From: Symsagittifera roscoffensis
Taxonomy: Eukaryota > Xenacoelomorpha > Acoela > Convolutidae
Assembly (NCBI RefSeq): GCF_963678635.1
Contig: NW_026971280.1
Coordinates: forward strand, 1-64,000
Direction: 5' to 3'
DNA length: 64,000 nucleotides
Shown: in pieces, positions 52,479 to 62,599 of the stretch
How the letters are laid out: each line of letters starts with the position of its first letter
Position numbering within the stretch: position 1 is the stretch's first letter
Translations under genes and position numbers: made by a program
Notes under the pieces: model-generated
What the model saw: the letters and a program-made list of their open reading frames with translations, nothing else
Databases searched by the model: none
Told to the model about the DNA's origin: nothing

Positions 52479-54773
52479 TTAAAGTTGTTTTTGAAATTCG
52501 ACTTTCTTTAATATTTTAGATTGTGGGATGAATATTTTATAATTTTTACGTGGTTGATTTCTAAGTCGTGAAGACTCTCTATGTTCTGATTTGTCGATTT
52601 GTTCTTGGGGTATTATTTGTTCTGTCATTTCTCTATTTTTTCTTTCTTTTTGAGATGTATTTTGATCTAGATTTTTTGTATTGTTTTTTGTGGTGGTTGA
52701 TTTTGTTATTTGGTTTTTGAGGTGAAAATCTTTTTGTTCCTTTGTTGTATTTTCCGTATGTGGGTTATTTTGAATAACTTTTAAACCTGTAAAAGAATAT
52801 AATTGAGTTAGTTCGCGGAGTGTGTATTCTTTTGGATAATAAGGTAATAGGTTATTTCGGTGTTGAACGATTTCTTTTTTGTCTGAGTCGGTGATTGTAT
52901 ATGTGACATCAGTGGGTTTTGCAATTATTTGGTATGGTCCTTTACGAAGGGGTTGTAATTTTTTAGAAATTCCTTTTTGAGTATTAAAATTGGGTATTAA
53001 TACAAATGTTCCAATTTTTAAATCGGAGGCTGGTGTAAAGCGTGAATTTATTTGTTCATTAATGTTTTGCCTTTGTAACAACTTTTTTGTTACTTTTTGG
53101 TAAATTTCATTGTGTTTTTTATCTCTGTTTAAAATCCATTCGGTGTGTGTACCGGAGGCTAATTTAAGAATTTGTGGGTGATGAAAATGATCTTCATCGT
53201 GTGTATGTAAAGGTAGGTTATAACAAATTGAGTCTTTATTTGGTTGACAATAACCTTGTGCGTTTTTATGAGAGTTTGCTGTAAACATTATTGGTTTGCG
53301 TGGCTTTTGGTTAAAAACCATTTCATATGGTGACATTCCTAGAGTTGTCGTGATTTGTGAATTATATGCTAGGGGAAATAATTTTACATCTGCTGACCAT
53401 TCAGTATATCTTGTATCATTTCCATTGATGATACAGCTAAGATATTCTTGTAGTGAACGGTTCATACCTTCGACTAAGCCGTTTGTCCAAGGTGCGTGAG
53501 ATGTACGTGGTTTGGGTTTGATGCTATATAGATGACATAGTGTGATAATTTCATTATTTATGAATTCTGTACCGTTATCTGTAACTAGAATTTCTGGTAG
53601 TCCAAATTTGGCTATCCAGTGTTCATAAAGCGTTGTGTAAGCGTAATAAGCGTTACAATGTGGTACTGGGTTAAGTGCTACATAATGTGTAAATGCGTCA
53701 ACAATTACCATAATGTAGGAGTTTCCTTCGGATGAGGGTGAAATTGGTCCTTTTGTATCAAAGGAGATACGGTGGTTAAAGTACAAACTTTGTCCTTTAA
53801 AATCTTGTTTTTGTGCTATTTGTTTTTGATTTGGGTAAGGTTTATTTAGTTGGCATACTATACAGTCATTGCATAGTACTTTTATCCAAATTGGTGCATT
53901 TGGGAAATAAAAGTTTTGTATAAAATTTGAATATGTTTTCTCTGATCCAGAGTGTCCTTTAATATTTTGTGTATGTGAAATATTAAAAGCTATGAGAATC
54001 ATACTTAAAGGGAGACAGGGAACTGTAGATTCATTTAATTTGTATTCTAGAAGGTCTGTGTTTTCATTAATTGTTGTATTATTAAATTTTCGGAAATATC
54101 GGAGGAGTTCTTTATTTCCTAAAATTGTGGTATCTGCTTTTACGGGCTTAGTTTTGTATTTGTGCCATGATTTTAGTTGTCTAATTACTGGGTCAAGATT
54201 TTGATATTGTTTTAAGAGTTCAAGTGTAATTTTATCTGTTGGAGGGAGAAAGATATTGTCAATTTCTAGTGTGATTTCATGTCGTACTCTTATATGTTTA
54301 GATGTTTCTGTCGGTGAGACATTTGAGATTGGGATTTCGTTTTCTAATATCGAGATATAACTATATATTATTGCAAAAACTTCATTGGTGAATATGGAGT
54401 TTGCTCTTTGTGAGTTATGATATTGTATGCTTTTTATATATTCTGAGAATACTTTTGAGAATTCTAAATCAAGGTCGTCTGTTTGAATTACATATTTGCT
54501 GTGATTCTGGTTTGGTGAGCTGAATTGTATGGAGTAGATTCCGTATTGTTGTGTTAAGTTGCATATATCTTTCAAATAGTGATCGATAATTTGTCTTTTG
54601 ATTTTTACATCTGGGAACTCTGTTTTACATGGACTGATTCCGGGTTCAAACAAATTTAAGAGTAAATTTTTGCAAAATATGTGCTGTCCTCTATCTGTGG
54701 TTGCATCTACGATAAAGGGTAAAATATCATCATCATCTGGACTTTCTTCACCTGGGGTGTGTGTTGAGCTCAT
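52479..54773 (-). CDS. Gag N-terminus fused to integrase by in-frame deletion (764 aa)
   Basis: Residues 1 to about 168 are the start of gag. They are followed directly, at about 54267, by the linker before integrase. The integrase part has the zinc-binding CNDCIVC, catalytic D339, D399 and E435 (35 residues between the last two, the standard DD35E spacing), a GPY/F-like module, and a basic C-terminal tail. Only TA is shared at the deletion ends, so the loss looks like template switching or microhomology joining. The frame is preserved and the tail reads through without the breaks seen in copy 1. Without RT the element must depend on others to move. Confidence 0.85.
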   Translation of the reverse strand: MSSTHTPGEESPDDDDILPFIVDATTDRGQHIFCKNLLLNLFEPGISPCKTEFPDVKIKRQIIDHYLKDICNLTQQYGIYSIQFSSPNQNHSKYVIQTDDLDLEFSKVFSEYIKSIQYHNSQRANSIFTNEVFAIIYSYISILENEIPISNVSPTETSKHIRVRHEITLEIDNIFLPPTDKITLELLKQYQNLDPVIRQLKSWHKYKTKPVKADTTILGNKELLRYFRKFNNTTINENTDLLEYKLNESTVPCLPLSMILIAFNISHTQNIKGHSGSEKTYSNFIQNFYFPNAPIWIKVLCNDCIVCQLNKPYPNQKQIAQKQDFKGQSLYFNHRISFDTKGPISPSSEGNSYIMVIVDAFTHYVALNPVPHCNAYYAYTTLYEHWIAKFGLPEILVTDNGTEFINNEIITLCHLYSIKPKPRTSHAPWTNGLVEGMNRSLQEYLSCIINGNDTRYTEWSADVKLFPLAYNSQITTTLGMSPYEMVFNQKPRKPIMFTANSHKNAQGYCQPNKDSICYNLPLHTHDEDHFHHPQILKLASGTHTEWILNRDKKHNEIYQKVTKKLLQRQNINEQINSRFTPASDLKIGTFVLIPNFNTQKGISKKLQPLRKGPYQIIAKPTDVTYTITDSDKKEIVQHRNNLLPYYPKEYTLRELTQLYSFTGLKVIQNNPHTENTTKEQKDFHLKNQITKSTTTKNNTKNLDQNTSQKERKNREMTEQIIPQEQIDKSEHRESSRLRNQPRKNYKIFIPQSKILKKVEFQKQL

Positions 54774-55215
54774 TTTTTTGTTTGATGACTGTTAATATGT
54801 AACTATCGATGTGTCTAATTGGTTGATTCCAATTGTATAAATGTACTGGTTTGTGTTTATATTGTATTTTTATTCTTCTTTTTCCTCTTTTTGATGAATT
54901 TGAAGTTGTTTCTGAGTCGGAAAAATATAATTGATCGTGAATGGGGCAATTTTTATCTATAGATTCTTTTAATTTATAAAGTTCGTCTAAACTGCTGGTT
55001 TCTGATTCTGAAAATGCGTTTCGGTTTTTGGAAAATCTTTTTCGTGTTATTTGTCTTTGTTTCGTAATTATTTTTCTTTTTAATGTTTGTCGTTTTGTTC
55101 TGATATATCCAACTGTTTGTGTATGAGGTGTGATTACAAGATCGTATTTTTTGTTATCTATTTCACAATTGTGTAAAACGATTGTTTGTTTATTTCCTAG
55201 GTTTTTAAATGACAT
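54748..55215 (-). CDS. ORF1, basic 155-aa protein, copy 2
   Basis: Same length and same 26-nt overlap with gag as in copy 1 (19997-20464). About seven residues differ, some in the C-terminal overlap region. The Lys/Arg-rich middle and the SDSETTSNSS acidic patch are unchanged. Function unknown. Confidence 0.65.
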   Translation of the reverse strand: MSFKNLGNKQTIVLHNCEIDNKKYDLVITPHTQTVGYIRTKRQTLKRKIITKQRQITRKRFSKNRNAFSESETSSLDELYKLKESIDKNCPIHDQLYFSDSETTSNSSKRGKRRIKIQYKHKPVHLYNWNQPIRHIDSYILTVIKQKNELNTHPR

Positions 55216-56143
55216 AAGGTTTAGGATGACGGATGCAAAAGGTTGTTAAATGATTTCTATTTTCTTAGACTGTTAGTCCTTACGATTTTTTGGTTAGCCT
55301 AACCTGGGTCTATTTGTTCAGGGTTGGGGAGAAAAGTATATCGATTCCGAAGAATGATTTTTTACTTTCTCGTGGCTAGTATAAGCTAAGGTGTTAACTT
55401 ACTTAATCTTACTTAAGGGTAGTGATTGTGTTCAGGGTTGGAGAATAGTAAATCGATCCTTAAGGTTCAGGTATAATTAGAACGCGAGTAGTTCGTTAGA
55501 TACTATTTTAAACTTACTAAGTCTAAGATTTATCCTGGGTCTGGTAAGAGGGGGGATCAAGTGAAGGATGAATAACCGAAGTTCTTCACTGTTTATCCTA
55601 ATTTGAATGATTAGTTTTATTCAAAAATTTCTGTTAGTCCTGGGTTTTTAGAAAGGGTTGGATAGTGAATCGACGTTTGAGGTCGTTAGACACTAGCTAA
55701 GTGGGTGGGGGAGAACAAAATTGTTCTTTTTGATCCAAGGATAGGCCTTGATGATCAAGTTTTAAATGTAATTAAATAGAAAATAATTTAAGATCCAAGG
55801 ATGAGCCTTGATGATCTGGTTTTAAATTTAAGTGAATTTAAGTTTAAAATAATTTAAATTTGTGTAGAGAAAAGATTTAGTGTTTTTATGATATTAGTGA
55901 GCTTATGAATGCTGTTATGTTTAGGTGATGAAGCTGGAACAACAGGATGATTTATGATTACTTAACCATTAATTGTCATGCTACTAATTTTTATTTTGAT
56001 TTTTCAATAAATATTTTTCAAACATGTTTTGTATATTACTGCAGAATTTAGGAAAACGATCTGAGATCTTTTTATCAATCGTTATTGTATATTAATAATT
56101 TTGTTTAGCGCCTGTAATGATTTTGAAGATTGACTTCAATATT

Positions 56144-56377
56144 TTATGTTTGCAAATGAAAATCTAAATTCATTGCTAGTAGTATTCTAAATACAAAAGT
56201 TTGTGTTGGCTTTTGCCGAACTATCATATAACTATATGGTAAGTTTCTACTTTGTCGTATGTCGTCTCTGGTTCGAGGTCTTCTTGCAATTCCGGGTAGT
56301 TCTCTTATCGTTCGGAATATTGGCTTTGATCTATTGAGTCGTAGAGACATTTCGATTAAATTATCGTCGTGTAACAT
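56144..56377 (-). CDS. Leader ORF (77 aa), copy 2
   Basis: Counterpart of 18836-19069 with the same start and stop. Seven residues differ. As in copy 1 the frame remains open upstream through the primer site to the LTR edge. Low confidence that it is translated. Between 55216 and 56143 lies the structured leader with the twin hairpins. Confidence 0.35.
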   Translation of the reverse strand: MLHDDNLIEMSLRLNRSKPIFRTIRELPGIARRPRTRDDIRQSRNLPYSYMIVRQKPTQTFVFRILLAMNLDFHLQT

Positions 56378-56444
56378 TTTAAAAATGTTTTGTCTCAATT
56401 CTAATCTATTTTTGGTTAATTCTAAGCTATTAAGGTCTTGTTCG

Positions 56445-56462
56445 AGACTTATGGTCGCACCA
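56445..56462 (-). promoter_or_regulatory. tRNA primer binding site, copy 2
   Basis: Minus-strand TGGTGCGACC and following bases identical to copy 1, two bases from the LTR edge. Confidence 0.7.
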
Positions 56463-56464
56463 GA

Positions 56465-56873
56465 TGAGTTAGGACCGAAGTGTATAACTCATAGAGTAAT
56501 TTCGGATAGGGTACACCGTCTGCTCGTCACGCTATCTTATTTTCGGCCGGATAGATCCGTGCAACTTCTTAGTCTAATACCGATCCTAATCTTACTCTTA
56601 TACTATCTAGTCTCAGGTTGTTTAACTAGTCTCTGCTAGGCTCAATAAATCTAGGGTATACTGGTTTATTGCGGCTGCTGAAGTCTTCTTGGAGAGTCAT
56701 TAATTTCTAAGTTAAATTCAAATCTCTCTGGTGCTGAAATTACAAGTAATTTCAGCACTTACAAATAAGTGGGTTGTTAGTTAGATGGATCATGATTGGT
56801 TAATATTAAATACTTTACAGTGGTAAAATATCTAATTTATCCAATCATAAAATGTAGTTTAGATCAGGTTCCA
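56465..56873 (-). repeat. 5' LTR of copy 2
   Basis: This is 409 bp. Differences from the 3' LTR include a one-base deletion near the GAGAGTCA stretch and substitutions near 56553 and 56648. It carries the 28-bp palindrome. Confidence 0.95.
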
Positions 56874-56977
56874 TATTTTAGCATATAAAAATGCAAAACA
56901 ATTTTTTGTTAGGTTGGTCGGGGCGTTTTATGCTACTTGCAAAACAACCAGCAGTTCTAGTTGTGCCTTTGATTTAG

Positions 56978-57111
56978 GAATTCCAATCGCTCGTGTTCAA
57001 AGACTCCAAGGTGCGCAAGTGTTCTCAGATAGTGTTCCACCCGACACTGAAGAACATTCTGGCAGCTACCTATGGCGAGTTTGTCGACTTCGAGGAACGC
57101 ATCAGATTCAG
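56978..57111 (+). CDS. DNAI3: DNAI3-like gene, exon 5 (first WD-repeat part)
   Basis: The exon runs from acceptor GATTTAG to donor GTAATG. It reads EFQSL, then VRKCSQIVFHPT and GEFVDFEERI. A strand ending in W/F-H-P-T followed by FEERI-type residues is the hallmark start of the WD40 domain in dynein intermediate chains of the DNAI3/WDR63 type. It joins exon 4 in phase 0 and leaves in phase 2. This is the first exon after the intron that holds retroelement copy 2. Confidence 0.85.
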
Positions 57112-57704
57112 GTAATGCAACATTTAAAACAGTGAAAAACTTGGAAGCTCGAAAAAAAGTGACATATTTGGTCTTGTCAGACTTGTATCTTTTTTATTGA
57201 TGCTGAAGCCTACTCTGGATCCTTGTATTTTTTCTGGCTCGTCCTTAACAAAAAAATGCAACACAAACTGCTCAAACTTGATACAATCAACACACTGATT
57301 TTTTTTATTTAGTTTTATTTCATTTTTTTAAAGCTATTTTAACGTTAAGTGACTCACTTAAATTTGGCATGTTGAACAAACTATTCATTGTGAACAGATT
57401 TTCTCGACATATTTTACATCGTAACTTCGCGTATTTAACCAAAATAACACGTAAAACAACTCTGAAAATTAAAAAAATAATAATTGGTGGGGGAGGCAGG
57501 GGAAAATGCATCTATACTTATTGGCTATGCAAATGGGTCTGATTTAATATTTGAACATAAATATTGAACCCCCTCCCCTGAGCAGAAGGTGGAATATTCA
57601 TATTAAAAGAGTTCACTTTAGAATTCAGTAGGATCGTAGCTTGTTCTGAATAATGAAAACTAGAAAATTAGACTCGGACTCGGAAGATTCTGTTATGTTT
57701 CCAG

Positions 57705-57798
57705 GTCTACCACTCGCCAATCGGAACCCAGATTCGTGCTCGTGTGGAGTATTCAGGATCCTCTGCAGCCGCTGCTTCAACTGTGCGCCCACGAGGAG
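57705..57798 (+). CDS. DNAI3: DNAI3-like gene, exon 6
   Basis: The exon runs from acceptor TTTCCAG to donor GTTATA. In the frame set by exon 5 it reads a short linker, then FVLVWSIQDPLQPLLQL and CAHEE. The VW-S-x-x-DP-x-x-P segment is the typical end of the first WD blade in this family, in which W-S-F-x-DP-x-x-P is usual. It leaves in phase 0. The 593-bp intron before it holds no other feature that I see. Confidence 0.85.
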
Positions 57799-58292
57799 GT
57801 TATAATCATAAACAAAGCGAGTTTTTTGACAGAAAGAGGAAGGTGACTTTTTGAAGCAAAATTTGACGGCCTTTATTTCTTTAAAATAAAAAAACTATTT
57901 CAGCTCTCGTAAAAAACCAAAAAAATTTATTGCGCCAAAAATTAGAAAAAAAACAGATTGGTGGTTTTTAGAGCCTTTTTTCGTCGTGTCGAATTATAAG
58001 CGTGTGCGATTGGTGTTTATTGACACAATTTTAACCGTCAATCGGCTGAAAATTGATCCATAAAAAGCCCCCTTGCGAAAAAAGTATAATTGAAGGGACA
58101 GGCATTCGCCTGCTCGCTCATCTGATCCTCCATCTCCAAAACAGTCCCCCCACCCCTCCGAAACAGTCCTCCCATCCCTCCGACCCCCTCTCCGCCTCCC
58201 CCACTCGGCGCGCAACTGAGTCAGTTTGTAATAGTTTGTCAAAAAATCAACAAAAACTCTGATAAAGTATTTTTTTTTGCTAATTTGTTTAG

Positions 58293-58405
58293 GTGACTCG
58301 ACTAAGCTTCAATCCGGGCAACGAGAGAATTTTGGCGGGAGGCCTGACCAATGGAAACATAGTTCTCTGGGACTTCAGCCAACACATGCAACGCATCAAA
58401 AATAG
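58293..58405 (+). CDS. DNAI3: DNAI3-like gene, exon 7 (WD repeat)
   Basis: The exon runs from acceptor GTTTAG to donor GTAGAT and reads a full WD blade: SFNPGNERILAGGLTNGNI followed by VLWDFS, the WD dipeptide type end, then a basic helix (HMQRIKNR). In DNAI3 this blade has the pattern P-x-x-x-I-x-A-G-G-x-x-N-G-x-I-x-x-W-D. It leaves in phase 2. Confidence 0.88.
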
Positions 58406-61400
58406 GTAGATAACGATGAGTCATCAATCCGAAAGGCATCATCGATCTCGCAAATTATTTTGTGATGTTCAAGGCAGGGATCCAAGGCACGGTTGCGTGT
58501 GAGAATCGAACCCCTGAGGGCCAGAAGAAAAGCATCCCCCTTAAATCCTAAATCAGCCTCTAATCGGACCTTTCGCCCATTTCCTTCTATAGTCCTGAAA
58601 CTTTTTCAAAGACAGTGGTATGGCTTTTACACTAGCAGTTTGAAGCAAAAGCCAAAGCCTTATTGATGTAAGTTTTTCAATGAAAGTTTTTCTTCGATTT
58701 CGTTGAGTTTTTTCAGACTTTTCCAACTGAACTAAATGCCAGAAAAGAAAATGTGTAAGTGAATAGCTGCTGGCACGGAACAACACTGCGCACTCTTTTA
58801 GCTAAAAGACTGCAACGATGGATCGCTGGATTTTATGGAGAAATAAAACATTGCACTTGAATAAATCAAAAACTGTTCAATTTTTTTGTTTAAAAATTTC
58901 ATTTATCAGGCAAATTTTGATAATTATTGAGTCGATGAACGTAGCTCAGACTCTTGTATAAGTCGTGATAATTTTTTCAGCAGTTTTTTCAGAAAAATTG
59001 TTCAGGCTCAAATTTACTTTTTCGCAGTTTGACTTTGATTTTTTAAACTTCAATCCTTTTTTTTCCTTAAAAGGAAGACAAACTCCACTATCGAACAGCA
59101 AAAATTATAAATTATAATAATTGAAAAAATTGCGAAAAGCGTAATTGACTTCTAGTTTCGAGAGTGGAATTTAACTTTCAGATTTAGCAGTGGAATAAAA
59201 ATTTTGCTGTTGATCCAGTATCTCAAATAGGGCCAACTTTATCAGACAAGTGACAATCATATTTTTTTCTAGAAGCTTAGAGCTCTAAGGCCATCTATTT
59301 TTGTCGTTGAAATTAGAAAGATAAAATTTTTTCGAAAGTGAAAAAAGTGTTTTTCGAAAGAAAAGTGTTTTTTTTTCTATTTAAGTTGACTCTTTTCCAG
59401 CTTTATGTTGGCTTTGTCTAATTTTGAGGAGTGCGCATCAAAAAAATCGAAAAATCTAATAGTCATATTAGTGATACAATTTCTCAAAAAATTTATCCAA
59501 AACTTTTTGGTAAAAAAGTCTTTTGCAGTTTCTAAAGCCTTAGTGAAAACACTTGAATCGACCTGGAACAGCTAATAAAATTTTTTAAATTTTTGAAGTT
59601 TTCTTTTAAATTCAATAAACATAGCGAAGATACTGATACAAGTCGCAATTTTATAGAAAAAAGTCAAGAGAAATTTAAACTTGTTCGGTCTCAAAATTGA
59701 TTATTCGCGGCTTGTAATTGATTAGTTCTCATGAAACCTTTCGAAAAAAAATCAATTCAATTCTTTTCATAAGAGGAAGGCAAACACCATTATTTAAAAG
59801 CAAAAAACTGACGTCCTGAAAAGTGTGAAGTTCCAAACGGATTAAAAAACTACCTATTGGTCGAGTTTTTTCAATTTGGATTGTTTTTATTTATAATTTT
59901 TTTTCAAGTTTGAAGATCCTCGTAGGCTTTTTGATATGTCTTAGGAAATTCAAAAAATTATTTATTATATTTTTTACGCTTTTTGACTTTTTCGAAATCA
60001 TTTTGCAAATTGATTGCGCAATATTGGAAATTTTTTTTATGAGTAATGAACGTACCGAGTAAACTTATATAGTTCCTGCTAATTTTATTATCATTTTTTT
60101 TTTCAAGAAAGAAACCTAATATTTGTTCAAGCTCAATTTTAATTTTTTGTGGTTTGACTTGCGATTTCTTTTCAAACTCAGTGCATTTCTATTGTTAAAC
60201 GGCAAACAAATTCGACTATCGAACAGCAAACGTCTAAAAGTCACAAAAATGTGATCGACTTCTAATTTCGAAAATGGAAATTAATTATCAGGTTTCCCAG
60301 CAAAACATAAATTTGGGTTAAATTTAAGAAAAAAGTGTCCTTCATAAATAGTGACCTTCTGTCAATTTGCGAAATGTTCAAATTCTCGCATCCAGTTTCA
60401 AGCGTTTTTAATCAATTATAATATGATTTTAGTGCCAGTCTTAAAAAATTGAGAAAAAATTGTTTTAATCAATTAATAATCAATTATAATCTCTCTTTTT
60501 GACTTATTTGTTTCGCAGAAAAGTCCATTGTAATCGATTATAATTGTTTTTAATCCCTTTTTTGCCCATTTTGTCCACGACCGTCCACCTGAATTGCTTA
60601 TATGTCATGTTTTTTTTTAGAAGAATTGTATTTCGCCTACCGCGGGATTCTTTCAACTAATATGAAGAGATCTCTATGAAACTTTTGTTTTGTGGTAAAA
60701 CTTTGTGTTCAGATGAATTGAAGAGTGACAAGACATCTCAGTTTTAGAAGTTTTTGACAAAAAAAAGATTATAAGCTATTATAATAGACTTTAATTGATT
60801 ATAAGAGGTTATAAGAGATTATAATAGATTATAATACATTCTATGAGATTATTCAAGATTTTAGGAAAAATTATAATCGATTATAATCAATTATAGTTTT
60901 TTATAATGTCACGAAAAATGTTATCATTATAATGGATTATTAATCGTTTAAACATCTAAAGTTCGCGCTTATAATTAATTACAATTTTGATAAAATTTTA
61001 ATTATAATTGTAAAATAATCGATTATTTTCTCTTTTTACTGAGTGCGGGTTGTTTTCTGATTTTTCTTATTGCAATTTATACAGCTTCTTTTCGTCGTCT
61101 TTTTGCTGGATAAAGTTAGTTTAGTCCAGACTGCCATATATGCCGCGATGATTCTTTTTTTTTCGGTTGTTTTTTTTTCAGGAAAAGTCTTAGAATATGC
61201 TCAAGCTCAAATTTACTTTTCCGCGGGTTAAGTTCAGATCAAACTCCACTATCGAACAGCAAAGTTATGAAGAGCACAAGAAACGTGATCAACTTCTATT
61301 GCTGAAAGTGAAGTTCATTTTACAGATTTTCCAGCGAAAAAAAAAGTTTTAGATTCTGCTCAGGTTTTCTCAGTTTGAGTTTTTTTGATCAAAATTGATC

Positions 61401-61730
61401 CAATCATAATATATTCTAAAACTTCAAAGAGCTTTGAGGCCATCTATTTTTGTTTTGAAATTCGAAACTTGAAATTATTTCAAAAATTATTAATGCGTTT
61501 TTTGTCCCGACTATTTTCGAAGAAAAGGACAGAATATTTCTGCTCGGGATGTTTTGTTTCTCTAGACAAATTTGAAAGCGCCACAGCCAAAAATGGATGT
61601 CGTAAATTTATACCAAATGGAAGACCCTTTGGACAAAATTGGCAACTAGAATTGAGGGGGTGGGGAGCGTTCGACCCCCCTCGGCACGCTAATGGGTCAT
61701 AGCAAGTTTCAGTTATTTTTTTTGTTGCAG
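58406..61730. other. DNAI3-like intron 7
   Basis: This is a 3.3-kb AT-rich intron. It holds no gene I can support. Degenerate near-repeats such as CACTATCGAACAGCAAA occur near 59085, 60210 and 61245, pointing to old diverged internal duplication with about 1-kb spacing. A 10-bp periodic stretch lies at 60791-60910. Confidence 0.55.
60791..60910. repeat. 10-bp periodic TTATAA-type array
   Basis: About ten consecutive 10-bp units such as TTATAAGAGG, TTATAAGAGA, TTATAATAGA and TTATAATACA follow each other, then palindromic TTATAATCGATTATAA. Related TTATAA words are scattered through 60400-61030. The period equals one helical turn, so the DNA may be curved. Confidence 0.65.
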
Positions 61731-61861
61731 ACGTCGCGCGACAAGGAAAGTGAATTCTTTGAATACGTTGGATGGGTTCGTGGACGAGAGTTCCATTGCC
61801 ACTCCCGAGGTGTATCCGGCGGCAGTGGCCACCCACAACACTCACTCTTTATTTATCACGG
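61731..61861 (+). CDS. DNAI3: DNAI3-like gene, exon 8
   Basis: The exon runs from acceptor GTTGCAG to donor GTACAG. Joined to exon 7 in phase it reads a basic RRRATRKVNSL linker, an acidic stretch (DGFVDESS), then VYPAAVATHNTHSL. In the family a similar linker precedes a P-x-x-x-S-x-x-x-x-x-H segment that opens the next blade. It leaves in phase 1, so the gene continues beyond, but I find no further exon before the window ends. Confidence 0.75.
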
Positions 61862-62599
61862 GTACAGTGAACAGTTTCAATCATTTTTTTTCCAATATGA
61901 ACGTTGTTTTTTTGGTGTTTTTTCATGACTTTTTTTGCTTCTATAATTATTTATAATGAATCAGTAGCACGCTTGTATAATTTTTCAAACACTGCTCCCC
62001 TTATCCCGCGCCCTTTTCACTCTTATTATCTAAACTGAACCACTTAGCGTAGCGCCACCAAGCGAATGAACCGGTATTTTTGTCTCTGCTGATAGGTATG
62101 ATTGAGAGGTAGATGACTGGCCGCTGTTGGGGTCATAAATGTCTGAATATCTCTATGAAAATTGAAAATTACGGCATTGGTTGTGTTAGTGCAAAAACAT
62201 TCATTTGTTAATTTTACATAGTGGCAAGTTCATTCAATTATGTTTTATGTAAAGTTTCTGGCTCTGTCTGGAGAGCTACCAGCTAACTTTGTGACCTCTA
62301 TCTTGTCTGACGTATACTGAAACTACGAGTGCAGTAAACTTGAAGTATTTGAATCATACAGCTGCCTTAAGAATTGAACAAATTTCATTCTACGTTTTTC
62401 GCATCTGCATCATAGAGCAGCCAGTAGAAAAGAAGGTGGGCGAAGATCCCTCAGAGCATGATATGGTTTTGGGACGCAAAAACACCGAAGCCGCCTGCTT
62501 ACTGGACAGAATGGATGATCAAATTTCATTGGTGAATGATAGCTAAGTGTGATAATAACCCAGATTAATTTTACTTCGATGATACCCTGGACGCGACGG
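61862..62599. other. Sequence after exon 8, no gene recognised
   Basis: Intron sequence of the DNAI3-like gene passing into the leader or flank of the retroelement remnant. I could not find an LTR edge. Confidence 0.4.

Larger units (their letters stand above)
44128..56873 (-). mobile_element. Env-bearing Ty3/gypsy element, copy 2 (12,746 bp), internally deleted
   Basis: Same family as copy 1, in the opposite direction, with LTRs at both ends and a 4-bp target duplication TATT (44124-44127 and 56874-56877). It lacks the part equal to about 20943-26848 of copy 1 (most of gag, zinc knuckle, protease, RT and RNase H) and about 350 bp after pol. Env, ORF1, ORF3 and the integrase are open; ORF5 and the small membrane ORF each have one lesion. 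It lies in an intron of the DNAI3-like gene, antisense to it. Confidence 0.95.

Noticed and set aside
58053-58262. C-rich ORF pair in DNAI3-like intron 6
   Set aside because: A pyrimidine-rich intron stretch without splice logic or homology; exons 6 and 7 join in phase without it.
61385-61702. 105-codon ORF before exon 8
   Set aside because: It lies in intron 7, overlaps an antisense ORF of similar length and has no recognisable features. It may be part of an old repeat.
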